This document shows positions 48,390-55,936 of a stretch of 64,000 bases of DNA, one piece after another. Position 1 is the stretch's first letter; the number at the start of each line of letters is the position of its first letter. The stretch is from Streptomyces sp. SAI-135 (lineage in GTDB: Bacteria; Actinomycetota; Actinomycetes; Streptomycetales; Streptomycetaceae). Under the pieces are notes generated by a model, which worked only from the letters and a program-made list of their open reading frames with translations, made no database searches and was not told the DNA's origin. Position numbers and translations under genes: made by a program. The DNA lies in assembly GCF_029893805.1 (NCBI RefSeq), contig NZ_JARXYP010000002.1:5270001-5334000 (forward strand). The letters are read 5' to 3'.

Positions 48390-49661
48390 ATGCGCACTGT
48401 CAGCCGAAGGGGAGCACTCGGGCTCGGCGCGGGCGCCGCGGCCGCCGTCGGACTCTCGGGGTGCGGCACCCTCACCGGATCGGACGGGTCGGACGGGGTG
48501 ACCCACGGGGCCGGCTCCACGCCCGGCAAGAAGCCGACCCCCACCGCCCGCCCCATCGGTGACGGCTCCACCTCCTTCACCGGCAAGCAGCCCCACCAGC
48601 CCGGCAAGCCGGTGCCGCTGGAGCCCGGTCAGACCCCGCCGCAGTTCGTCGTCTTCTCCTGGGACGGCGCCGGCGAGGTCGGCAACGGCCTCTTCCCCCG
48701 CTTCCTCGACCTCGCCAGGAAGCACGACGCGCACATGACCTTCTTCCTCTCCGGGCTGTATCTGCTGCCCGAGTCGAAGAAGCGGCTCTACGACCCCCCG
48801 AACAACCCCCGCGGCGCCTCCGACATCGGTTACCTCACCGACGAGCACGTCAAGGCGACCCTGACGAACATCCGTCGGGCCTGGCTGGAGGGGCACGAGA
48901 TCGGCACCCACTTCAACGGTCACTTCTGCTCCGGCTACGGCACCGTCGGCAACTGGACGCCCCAGCAGTGGAAGAGCGAGATCGAGCAGGCGAAAGCTTT
49001 CGTCAAGGAGTGGCGCACCAACACCGGCTGGACCGACCTGCCCGCGCTGCCCTTCGACTACGACAGGGAACTCGTCGGCGGCCGCACCCCCTGCCTCCTC
49101 GGCCAGGACAACCTGCTGCCGACCGCCCGTGAGCTCGGCTGGCGCTACGACGCCTCCTCGCCCGGCGGCCGCCAGGTCTGGCCCGAAAAGAAGAACGGCA
49201 TATGGGACCTGCCGCTTCAGCAGATACCCTTCCCCGGCCACGGCTTCGAGGTCCTGTCCATGGACTACAACATGCTCGCCAACCAGTCGATCAACTCGAC
49301 CAACGCGCCCGCCCACAACTACCCGGCCTGGCGTGAGCAGTCCGCCGGGGCCTACATCGCCGGCTTCCAGCGGGCCTACGAGACCAACCGAGCCCCCTTC
49401 TTCGTGGGCAACCACTTCGAGCACTGGAACGGCGGCATCTACATGGACGCCGTCGAGCAGGCCTTCAAGCACATCGCGCGGGAGAAGGAGAAGGGCGCCG
49501 ACGTGCGCATGGTCTCCTTCCGGCAGTTCGTCGACTGGATGGACGTGCAGAAGCCGGAGGTGCTCGCCAAGCTGCGCACGCTCGACGTCGGCCAGGAGCC
49601 CGCGGGTGGCTGGAACACGTTCCTCAAGGCGCCCTCGACACCCTCCTCGAACGCTGCCTGA
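48390..49661 (+). CDS. exported lipoprotein, polysaccharide deacetylase-like
   Basis: The protein has about 423 residues. The N-terminus has a twin-arginine motif (VSRRGALGLGAG) and a lipobox LSGCG, so it is probably a Tat-exported lipoprotein. After a disordered linker the domain resembles the NodB/polysaccharide deacetylase fold: FVVFSWDGAGEVGN in the place of the FTFDDGP motif, HMTFFLSGLYLL, GHEIGTHFNGHFCSG in the place of the His pair motif, and FFVGNHFEHW. The metal-binding residues are only partly canonical, so activity is uncertain. ATG 48390 follows GGGGA; GTG 48372 is an alternative. It stands between the hemL unit and the cytochrome c genes. Confidence 0.82.
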   Translation: MRTVSRRGALGLGAGAAAAVGLSGCGTLTGSDGSDGVTHGAGSTPGKKPTPTARPIGDGSTSFTGKQPHQPGKPVPLEPGQTPPQFVVFSWDGAGEVGNGLFPRFLDLARKHDAHMTFFLSGLYLLPESKKRLYDPPNNPRGASDIGYLTDEHVKATLTNIRRAWLEGHEIGTHFNGHFCSGYGTVGNWTPQQWKSEIEQAKAFVKEWRTNTGWTDLPALPFDYDRELVGGRTPCLLGQDNLLPTARELGWRYDASSPGGRQVWPEKKNGIWDLPLQQIPFPGHGFEVLSMDYNMLANQSINSTNAPAHNYPAWREQSAGAYIAGFQRAYETNRAPFFVGNHFEHWNGGIYMDAVEQAFKHIAREKEKGADVRMVSFRQFVDWMDVQKPEVLAKLRTLDVGQEPAGGWNTFLKAPSTPSSNAA

Positions 49662-49663
49662 AA

Positions 49664-49681
49664 TGCGGGTTTCCGCCCGCA
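49664..49681 (+). terminator. weak hairpin after the deacetylase-like gene
   Basis: TGCGGG-TTTCCG-CCCGCA is a perfect 6-bp stem two bases after the stop, without a T-run; it may only attenuate transcription into the cytochrome c genes. Confidence 0.35.
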
Positions 49682-49727
49682 AGGGGGGTGCTCAAGATCC
49701 CCGGAACGGGCATGCGAAACTTTTCAC

Positions 49728-50336
49728 ATGAGTGCCGCCAGCCGTAGCCGCTCCCGAGTCCGCACCGCCCTGCTCACCGCGGGTGCCGCAGTCGCGGCGC
49801 TGACCCTGTCCGCGTGCAGTTCGGGCGGCACCTCGGGCGGAGGCGGCGACACCAACTTCGTCATGGGCGCGGACGGCATCTCGACGGCCGAGCAGGGAGA
49901 CCGGGGCGCCGTCCCCGACCTGTCCGGCAAGACCGTCGACGGCGGACAGCTCGACGTCGCCGACTACAAGGGCAAGGTCGTCGTCCTGAACATGTGGGGC
50001 TCCTGGTGCGCCCCGTGCCGGGCCGAGGCACCCAACCTGGAAGCGGTCTACCAGCAGCTCAAGGGCAAGGGCGTGCAGTTCGTCGGCGTCAACACCCGCG
50101 ACACCAGCGTCCAGAACGCCCGCGCCTTCGAGAAGGACATGGGCATCACCTTCCCCAGCCTGTACGACCCGACGGGCAAGCTGATGCTGCGCTTCTCCAA
50201 GGGCACCCTCAACCCGCAGGCCGTGCCCTCCACGCTCGTCATAGACCGGGACGGGAAGATCGCCGCCCGCTCCCTGGCCGCGCTCAGCGAGGGCAAGCTC
50301 CGCAAGATGATCGACCCGGTCCTCGCGGAGAAGTGA
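49728..50336 (+). CDS. resA: thiol-disulfide oxidoreductase lipoprotein, ResA/TlpA family
   Basis: This 202-residue protein has a lipoprotein signal ending LSACSS, then a thioredoxin-like domain. The active site WCAPC lies in VVVLNMWGSWCAPCRAEAPNLE, and the cis-Pro in AVPSTLVIDRDG. In System II cytochrome c assembly ResA keeps the haem-binding cysteines of apocytochrome c reduced on the outer face of the membrane. The next genes encode the electron supplier CcdA and the haem-ligation pair ResB and CcsB, so the role is firmly suggested by context. Confidence 0.92.
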   Translation: MSAASRSRSRVRTALLTAGAAVAALTLSACSSGGTSGGGGDTNFVMGADGISTAEQGDRGAVPDLSGKTVDGGQLDVADYKGKVVVLNMWGSWCAPCRAEAPNLEAVYQQLKGKGVQFVGVNTRDTSVQNARAFEKDMGITFPSLYDPTGKLMLRFSKGTLNPQAVPSTLVIDRDGKIAARSLAALSEGKLRKMIDPVLAEK

Positions 50337-50337
50337 C

Positions 50338-51111
50338 GTGAGCGCAGTCGCCACGCTCGCCGCCGAGACGGGCTACAACGGCACCGTCCTGAACGGCGCC
50401 CTGCTCCTCGCCCTGCCCATCGCGGTCCTCGGCGGCCTCGTCTCCTTCTTCTCCCCGTGCGTCCTGCCGCTGGTCCCCGGCTATCTGTCGTACGTGACCG
50501 GCGTCACCGGCACCGATCTGGCCGAGGCCCGGCGCGGCCGGATGGTCGCGGGCGCCTCGCTGTTCGTGCTCGGCTTCACCGCGGTGTTCGTCTCCAGCGG
50601 GGCGCTGTTCGGCTACTTCGGCCAGACGCTCCAGGAGAACCAGGGCGTGCTGTCCAAGGTGCTGGGCGTGCTCATGATCCTCATGGGCGTCTTCTTCATG
50701 GGCCTGATGCCCTGGATGACCCAGCGGGAGTTCCGCTTCCACAACAAGCCCACCATGGGCCTGCTCGGCGCCCCGCTGCTCGGCGCGCTGTTCGGCATCG
50801 GCTGGACCCCCTGCATCGGCCCGACCCTCGCCTCGGTGATCGCCCTGTCCTCCCAGCAGGGCAGCGCGGGCCGCGGTGCCATACTGACCGTCGCCTACTG
50901 CCTCGGCCTCGGGGTGCCCTTCGTGCTCGCCGCGGTCGCCTTCCGCAAGGCGCTCGGCGCCTTCGGCTGGGTCAAGCGCCACTACGTCTGGGTCATGCGC
51001 ATCGGCGGCACCATGATGATCGTGACCGGGCTGCTGCTGCTGACCGGCGCGTGGGACCGCCTCGTGCAGGACGTCCAGTCCTGGTCCGCCGGCTTCACTG
51101 TGGGGATCTGA
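50338..51111 (+). CDS. ccdA: cytochrome c biogenesis protein CcdA
   Basis: This 257-residue protein has six membrane segments. The two redox cysteines lie in SFFSPCVLPLVPGYLSYVTG and GIGWTPCIGPTLASVIAL, each next to Pro as in CcdA/DsbD. It carries electrons from cytosolic thioredoxin across the membrane to ResA. The GTG start is one base after the ResA stop. ResB follows after three bases, so the four genes form one operon. Confidence 0.94.
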   Translation: MSAVATLAAETGYNGTVLNGALLLALPIAVLGGLVSFFSPCVLPLVPGYLSYVTGVTGTDLAEARRGRMVAGASLFVLGFTAVFVSSGALFGYFGQTLQENQGVLSKVLGVLMILMGVFFMGLMPWMTQREFRFHNKPTMGLLGAPLLGALFGIGWTPCIGPTLASVIALSSQQGSAGRGAILTVAYCLGLGVPFVLAAVAFRKALGAFGWVKRHYVWVMRIGGTMMIVTGLLLLTGAWDRLVQDVQSWSAGFTVGI

Positions 51112-51114
51112 TCC

Positions 51115-52809
51115 ATGAGCAAGACCGCACCCGACACCCCCGACGCCTCCGTCGGCGACCAGGACCTCGGCGCCGCCGGCTCCCAGCTGTCCACCGCGCC
51201 CGCCGAGTCCACGCCGAACCTGCCGTCGCTGGGGGTGATCGGCTGGGCCCGCTGGTTCTGGCGCCAGCTGACCTCCATGCGGGTCGCGCTGCTGCTGCTC
51301 CTGCTGGTGGCGCTCGGTGCGATCCCCGGCTCGCTCATCCCGCAGACCGGGACCGACGCCACCAAGGTCGCCGACTTCGTCAAGAAGAACCCCACCCTCG
51401 GGGACGTCTACGACAAGCTCGGCCTCTTCCACGTCTACAGCTCGGTGTGGTTCTCGGCGATCTACATCCTGCTGTTCGTCTCCCTCATCGGCTGCATCGT
51501 GCCCCGCACCTGGCAGTTCGTCGGGCAGCTGCGCAGCCGCCCGCCGGGCGCCCCCAAGCGGCTGACCCGGCTGCCCGCCTACACCACCTGGCGCACCGAG
51601 GCCGAGCCCGAGCAGGTCCGCGAGGCCGCGCTCACCCTGCTGAAGAAGCGGCGCTTCCGCGCCCACCTCGCCGGGGACAACGTCGCCGCTGAGAAGGGCT
51701 ACCTCCGCGAGGTGGGCAACCTCGCCTTCCACATCGCGCTGATCGTGATGCTGACCGCCTTCGCCTGGGGCCAGCTCTTCAAGTCCGAGGGCAACAAGCT
51801 GGTCGTCGAGGGCGACGGTTTCTCCAACACCCTCACCCAGTACGACGACTTCAAGTCCGGGAACCTCTTCGACACCGGCGACCTGGTGCCGCTCAGCTTC
51901 ACCCTGGACAAGTTCACCGGCACCTACGAGACCTCCGGCCCCAACAAGGGCACCCCGCGCCTCTACCAGGCGGCCATCACCTACAGCGAGGGCGCCTACG
52001 GCAAGGACCACAAGACCCTCGTCAAGGTCAACGAGCCGCTGGAGATCGGCGACGCCAAGGTCTATCTCACCGCCCACGGCTACGCCCCCCTCATCACCGT
52101 GCGGGACGGCAAGGGCAACGTCGTCTTCCACGACGCGGTCGCCCTGCTGCCGCTGGACTCCAACGTCACCTCCACCGGTGTGATCAAGGTCCTCGACGGC
52201 TACCGCAACGCCAAGGGTGTCAGCGAGCAGCTGGGCATCTCGGCCTTCTTCCTGCCGACCTACACCCAGGGCAGCGAGACGGCCTCGACCTTCCCCGCGC
52301 TGCTCAACCCGGTGCTCAACCTCACGCCGTACCACGGTGACCTCGGGGTCGACTCGGGCATCCCGCAGAGCGTGTACCAGCTCGACAAGTCCCATGTGAA
52401 GGACTTCAAGGACGCCAAGGGCCAGGAGCTCAGGAAGAACCTGAGGCCCGGCCAGACCATGCAGCTCCCGAACGGCGCCGGCTCGGTCACCTACGAGGGC
52501 ACCAAGCAGTGGGCGAACTTCCAGGTCGTCCAGCAGCCCGCCAGTGGCTGGGCCCTCGGCGGCGCCCTCACCGCGATCTTCGGCCTGGCCGCGTCCCTGT
52601 TCCTCCAGCGCCGCCGGGTCTGGGTGCGGGCGGTGCGCGGCGACGACGGCATGACGGTCGTGGAGATGGCCGGCCTCGGCCGCAGCGAGTCGGCGAAGCT
52701 CCCGGAGGAACTGGGCGAGCTGGCAGGAGTCCTGTACGACCGAACGCCGACCACCGAGCAATCCACCCCCGAACCCCAAGAAGCACCCTCCGAAGGGGCT
52801 GAGAAGTGA
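51115..52809 (+). CDS. resB: cytochrome c biogenesis protein ResB
   Basis: This 564-residue protein has three N-terminal membrane segments (MRVALLLLLLVALGAIPGSLIPQ, SAIYILLFVSLIGCIVPRTW, LAFHIALIVMLTAFAWGQLF), a large extracytoplasmic domain of about 330 residues (EGNKLVVEGDGFSNTLTQYDDF onwards), and a final segment LGGALTAIFGLAASLFL. With CcsB it forms the System II synthase that moves haem and attaches it to CxxCH motifs. The cytosolic tail is acidic. Its TGA overlaps the GTG of ccsB. Confidence 0.94.
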   Translation: MSKTAPDTPDASVGDQDLGAAGSQLSTAPAESTPNLPSLGVIGWARWFWRQLTSMRVALLLLLLVALGAIPGSLIPQTGTDATKVADFVKKNPTLGDVYDKLGLFHVYSSVWFSAIYILLFVSLIGCIVPRTWQFVGQLRSRPPGAPKRLTRLPAYTTWRTEAEPEQVREAALTLLKKRRFRAHLAGDNVAAEKGYLREVGNLAFHIALIVMLTAFAWGQLFKSEGNKLVVEGDGFSNTLTQYDDFKSGNLFDTGDLVPLSFTLDKFTGTYETSGPNKGTPRLYQAAITYSEGAYGKDHKTLVKVNEPLEIGDAKVYLTAHGYAPLITVRDGKGNVVFHDAVALLPLDSNVTSTGVIKVLDGYRNAKGVSEQLGISAFFLPTYTQGSETASTFPALLNPVLNLTPYHGDLGVDSGIPQSVYQLDKSHVKDFKDAKGQELRKNLRPGQTMQLPNGAGSVTYEGTKQWANFQVVQQPASGWALGGALTAIFGLAASLFLQRRRVWVRAVRGDDGMTVVEMAGLGRSESAKLPEELGELAGVLYDRTPTTEQSTPEPQEAPSEGAEK

Positions 52810-53906
52810 CTCTCGCCGCCGCAACCGAGTTGGCCACCGCCACCAACGAGCACCTCGCCAACATCAGCAACACGCTGATCTACTCCTCGATGGCCGTCTA
52901 CACGCTGGCCTTCTTCGCGTACATCGCGGAGTGGCTCTTCGGCAGCCGCAGCAAGGTCGGCCGCACCGCCGCCGCGCTCACCGCCGACACGAAGGGCAAG
53001 GCCAAGGCGCCCGCCGTCACCGTGAACCAGGGCGGCAGCACCGCCGTACTGGAGCGGCCGCAGGTCGTGGTGCGCTCGGCGGCGGGGGCGCGTGACGTGC
53101 CCGACGGGCCCGGGGCGCACGGCGGGGACGAGCAGGGCGACCTCTACGGGCGTATCGCCATCTCCCTGACGGTGCTCGCCTTCCTCGTCGAGCTCTGCGG
53201 GGTGATCGCCCGCGCGGCCTCGGTGGAGCGGGCGCCCTGGGGCAACATGTACGAGTTCAACATCACCTTCTCCACGGTGGCCGTCGCCGTGTACCTGGGG
53301 CTGCTGGCCCTGAAGAAGAACGTGCGCTGGCTCGGGCTGTTCCTGGTCACCACGGTCCTCCTCGATCTCGGTCTCGCCGTCACCGTCTTGTACACCGCCA
53401 GCGACCAGTTGGTTCCCGCCCTTCACTCGTACTGGCTGTACATCCACGTCTCCACCGCGATCTTCTGCGGCGCGGTGTTCTACGTCGGCGCGGTCGCCAC
53501 GATCCTGTACCTCTTCAAGGACAGCTACGAGAACAAGATCGCGACCGGCGGCACCCCCGGCCGGTTCGCGAACTCCGTCCTCGACCGGCTGCCGGCCTCC
53601 GCGAGCCTCGACAAGTTCGCCTACCGCGTCAACGCGGCCGTCTTCCCGCTGTGGACGTTCACGATCATCGCGGGCGCGATCTGGGCGGGCGACGCGTGGG
53701 GCCGCTACTGGGGCTGGGACCCCAAGGAGACCTGGTCGTTCATCACCTGGGTCGCCTACGCCGGCTACCTGCACGCCCGCGCCACGGCCGGCTGGAAGGG
53801 CCGCAAGGCCGCCTACCTGGCGATGCTCGCCTTCGGCTGCTGGCTGTTCAACTACTACGGCGTCAACATCTTCGTCTCCGGAAAGCACTCGTACGCCGGC
53901 GTCTGA
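52806..53906 (+). CDS. ccsB: c-type cytochrome biogenesis protein CcsB (CcsA/ResC family)
   Basis: This 366-residue protein has about eight membrane segments. The haem-handling tryptophan-rich motif is WGRYWGWDPKETWSFITW, with conserved histidines in PALHSYWLYIHVSTAI and YLHARATAGW. The N-terminal cytosolic loop between the first two helices is longer than usual and rich in Gly and Asp. With ResB it completes the cytochrome c synthase. The GTG start overlaps the ResB stop as GTGA. Confidence 0.95.
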   Translation: MTLAAATELATATNEHLANISNTLIYSSMAVYTLAFFAYIAEWLFGSRSKVGRTAAALTADTKGKAKAPAVTVNQGGSTAVLERPQVVVRSAAGARDVPDGPGAHGGDEQGDLYGRIAISLTVLAFLVELCGVIARAASVERAPWGNMYEFNITFSTVAVAVYLGLLALKKNVRWLGLFLVTTVLLDLGLAVTVLYTASDQLVPALHSYWLYIHVSTAIFCGAVFYVGAVATILYLFKDSYENKIATGGTPGRFANSVLDRLPASASLDKFAYRVNAAVFPLWTFTIIAGAIWAGDAWGRYWGWDPKETWSFITWVAYAGYLHARATAGWKGRKAAYLAMLAFGCWLFNYYGVNIFVSGKHSYAGV

Positions 53907-53945
53907 CCACGTGCGGAACGCCGGGCTCCGCGCGACCCTGGTGTC

Positions 53946-54350
53946 ATGACCGGTTCCGTCGAACACGGCAGCAGCCAGACCCACGGCAGCACCCGCATCC
54001 TGCACTTCCTGGTGCGGCTGCCGGCCTCCATGGAGAGGGTCTGGCCGGCGGTGGCCACCGCGGAGGGGCTCGCCGCCTGGTGGACCGGGGTGGAGGTGCT
54101 CGAACCCCGGCTCGGGGGCGCGGTCGCGCTGCCGGGCCTCGGGGCGGGGCAGGTCACCGCGTGGGACGTGGACCGGGTCGCCGAGTACACCCTGGAGCGG
54201 GGCGGCCGGGTCCGGTTCCATCTGGAGCGGGACGGGGACGACGGGGCCGTCCTGCGCTTCACCCACGAGTACGAGGGCCCCGGCGAGACCGAGCCCGCGT
54301 GGCGCGCCCGGTTCGAGCACCTGCTGGAAACCCTGGGCCCCGCCCTGTGA
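53946..54350 (+). CDS. SRPBCC/AHSA1-type domain protein
   Basis: This 134-residue protein has the START-like fold used by activators of Hsp90 and many small-ligand binders: ILHFLVRLPASMERVWPAVATAEGLAAWWTGVEVLEPRLGGAVAL, with the typical GLAAWW motif, then VRFHLERDGDDGAVLRFTHEY, and a closing helix AWRARFEHLLETL. The ligand is unknown. It starts 39 bases after ccsB. A short direct repeat (CGCCCTGTGACCCC, two and a half copies) spans its stop and the stop of the convergent gene. Confidence 0.85.
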   Translation: MTGSVEHGSSQTHGSTRILHFLVRLPASMERVWPAVATAEGLAAWWTGVEVLEPRLGGAVALPGLGAGQVTAWDVDRVAEYTLERGGRVRFHLERDGDDGAVLRFTHEYEGPGETEPAWRARFEHLLETLGPAL

Positions 54351-54372
54351 CCCCCGCCCTGTGACCCCCGCC

Positions 54373-55936
54373 CTATGAGGGCGGCAGGCACTCCTTCGCG
54401 GGCGGCTTCCCCTCCGGCCAGGCGATCCGCACGAAGCGGGCCGTGCCCTGCGGGGTCAGTTCCACGATCGGTACGGCCTTGTCGTACGGGTTGCCGTGGT
54501 TGTCGAGGCAGATCCAGCCGCTCGCGCCGTTGACGCGCTGCTGGGTGCCCTTGACGAGCCGCCACTCGTTGCGGACCTCTTCGAGGGTGGGGAGGTCCTT
54601 GGAGCCCTTGGCGAAGCGGATGCCCTGGTACGTCAGCCGCATCGCGTCGTAGGCGATGATCAGCTGGCCGTCCTCCAGGTCGACGTCGCCGATGGGGCCG
54701 ACCTTGTCGCCCCGGCCCTCGCGCACCAGCTCCTGGAGGACCTGTGCGTCGGCGGCCGAACCCCCGGTCGCGGGCGGCGACTGGATCCAGGCGTCCGGGT
54801 GGGCGAGGGCGGTGTAGCGGACGGTGAGGTTGCGGTTCAGGGCGTCGCGGTCCAGGTCCTTGTCGCCGGTGAGGTAGGACGCCTCGTCACCGGTGAGCAG
54901 GGTGAACTTCCGTTTCTGGCAGCCGCGTTCGCCGAGCGCGTTGATGAACTGGCGCAGCTGGGTGTGGCGTCCGGCGAACAGGATGGTGTCGGTGCCGGCG
55001 TCCGTGTCGCAGACCAGGTGGGTGATCTGCTCGAAGTCGTTGGCGGTGGAGCCCTCCTGGCTGCGGTCGTCGGGCGGGTTGAACGACCAGGGCGCGTACG
55101 GCGATCCCTTGAGCAGCTTCTCGAAGGAGCGCTGGAGGGTCAGCGAGTAGGGGTCGCCGTTCTGCGGGTCGTCCGCCTTCTGGTCGTGGACCAGGACCGC
55201 CTTGTCGGCCGCGACCTTGGCGAAGGAGGTGAGCGCACGGGCCTCGTCGGTGTTGGTTGGGGCGACCCGGGCGAGCCCGGGGAAGGGGTCCTTGCCGTTC
55301 TGGCCGTTGGCGAGGTTGTCGGCGGTGATGGAGGTGCCGATCACGGCGATGCCGCGGGCGGTGAGCGCGGCGACGGCCCGCTTGTTCTCGGCGGTGCTCA
55401 GCCCGACCCCGGCGACCGCCCGCAGCCTGTCCTTCCCCTCGGTCATGCCCTCCAGCTGGTCGACGGTGTGCTCCCAGTGGGCGCCGGTGGCCCCCGGGGT
55501 TGGCGAGCACCAGCCGGATCGCGGGGACGGTCCCGTTGGACAGGTGGTTGGCCTGGTACTGCGCGAGGTACGCGCCCTGGAGCTCGTGCAGCACGTCCCC
55601 GAGGTTGTCGGCGTCGGTCGCGGTGAAGGGTTCGAGGAGCGCCACCGTGACGTACGGACCCTTGACGGACCGGTTCTCGCGGTCGATCGCCCGTACGACC
55701 GGCCGCAGCGGGGCCCGGCCCCAGTCGTAGCCGGTCGCCGAGACGCCCACGCACTCGTCGCTGCCCTCCGGTCTGACCACCCCGGCCGCGCAGGAGCGGT
55801 CGTCGTGGGCGAGGGAGCGGATCACGAAGCCCAGGGCGCCCAGCACCACGAGGGTGAGCAGCAGGGCGACGTACCGGCGCAGGGGGATCTCCCAGACGCC
55901 CTCCCGCAGCCGTGTTCCGATGCCTCGGCCGGCCAT
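54373..55936 (-). pseudogene. membrane-anchored ligand-binding protein (type 1 periplasmic fold), one-base frameshift
   Basis: Two adjacent frames together encode a protein of about 520 residues. The first starts at ATG 55936: basic N-terminus, one membrane segment (YVALLLTLVVLGALGFVI), then CAAGVVRPEGSDECVGVSATGYDW and IRLVLANPG. The second continues EHTVDQLEGMTEGKDRLRAV through VIGTSITADN, ILFAGRHTQLRQFINALGERGC and NGASGWICLDNHGNPYDKAVPIVEL to the stop. The frames join at a run of five C at 55491-55495; with four, the reading continues as ANPGATGAHWEHTV. The protein would be a surface receptor. Its ATG overlaps the stop of the ATPase gene by one base. A sequencing error is as likely as a real mutation. 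Confidence 0.78.

Noticed and set aside
50284..54320. Long minus-strand frames opposite the cytochrome c genes
   Set aside because: They are shadows: the plus-strand frames encode ResA, CcdA, ResB and CcsB with all key residues and tight operon overlaps.
54373..55446. Separate short gene starting at the ATG at 55446
   Set aside because: This ATG lies inside a conserved part of the ligand-binding fold, without a ribosome site, and the missing N-terminal half is present in the neighbouring frame, so a frameshifted single gene explains it better.
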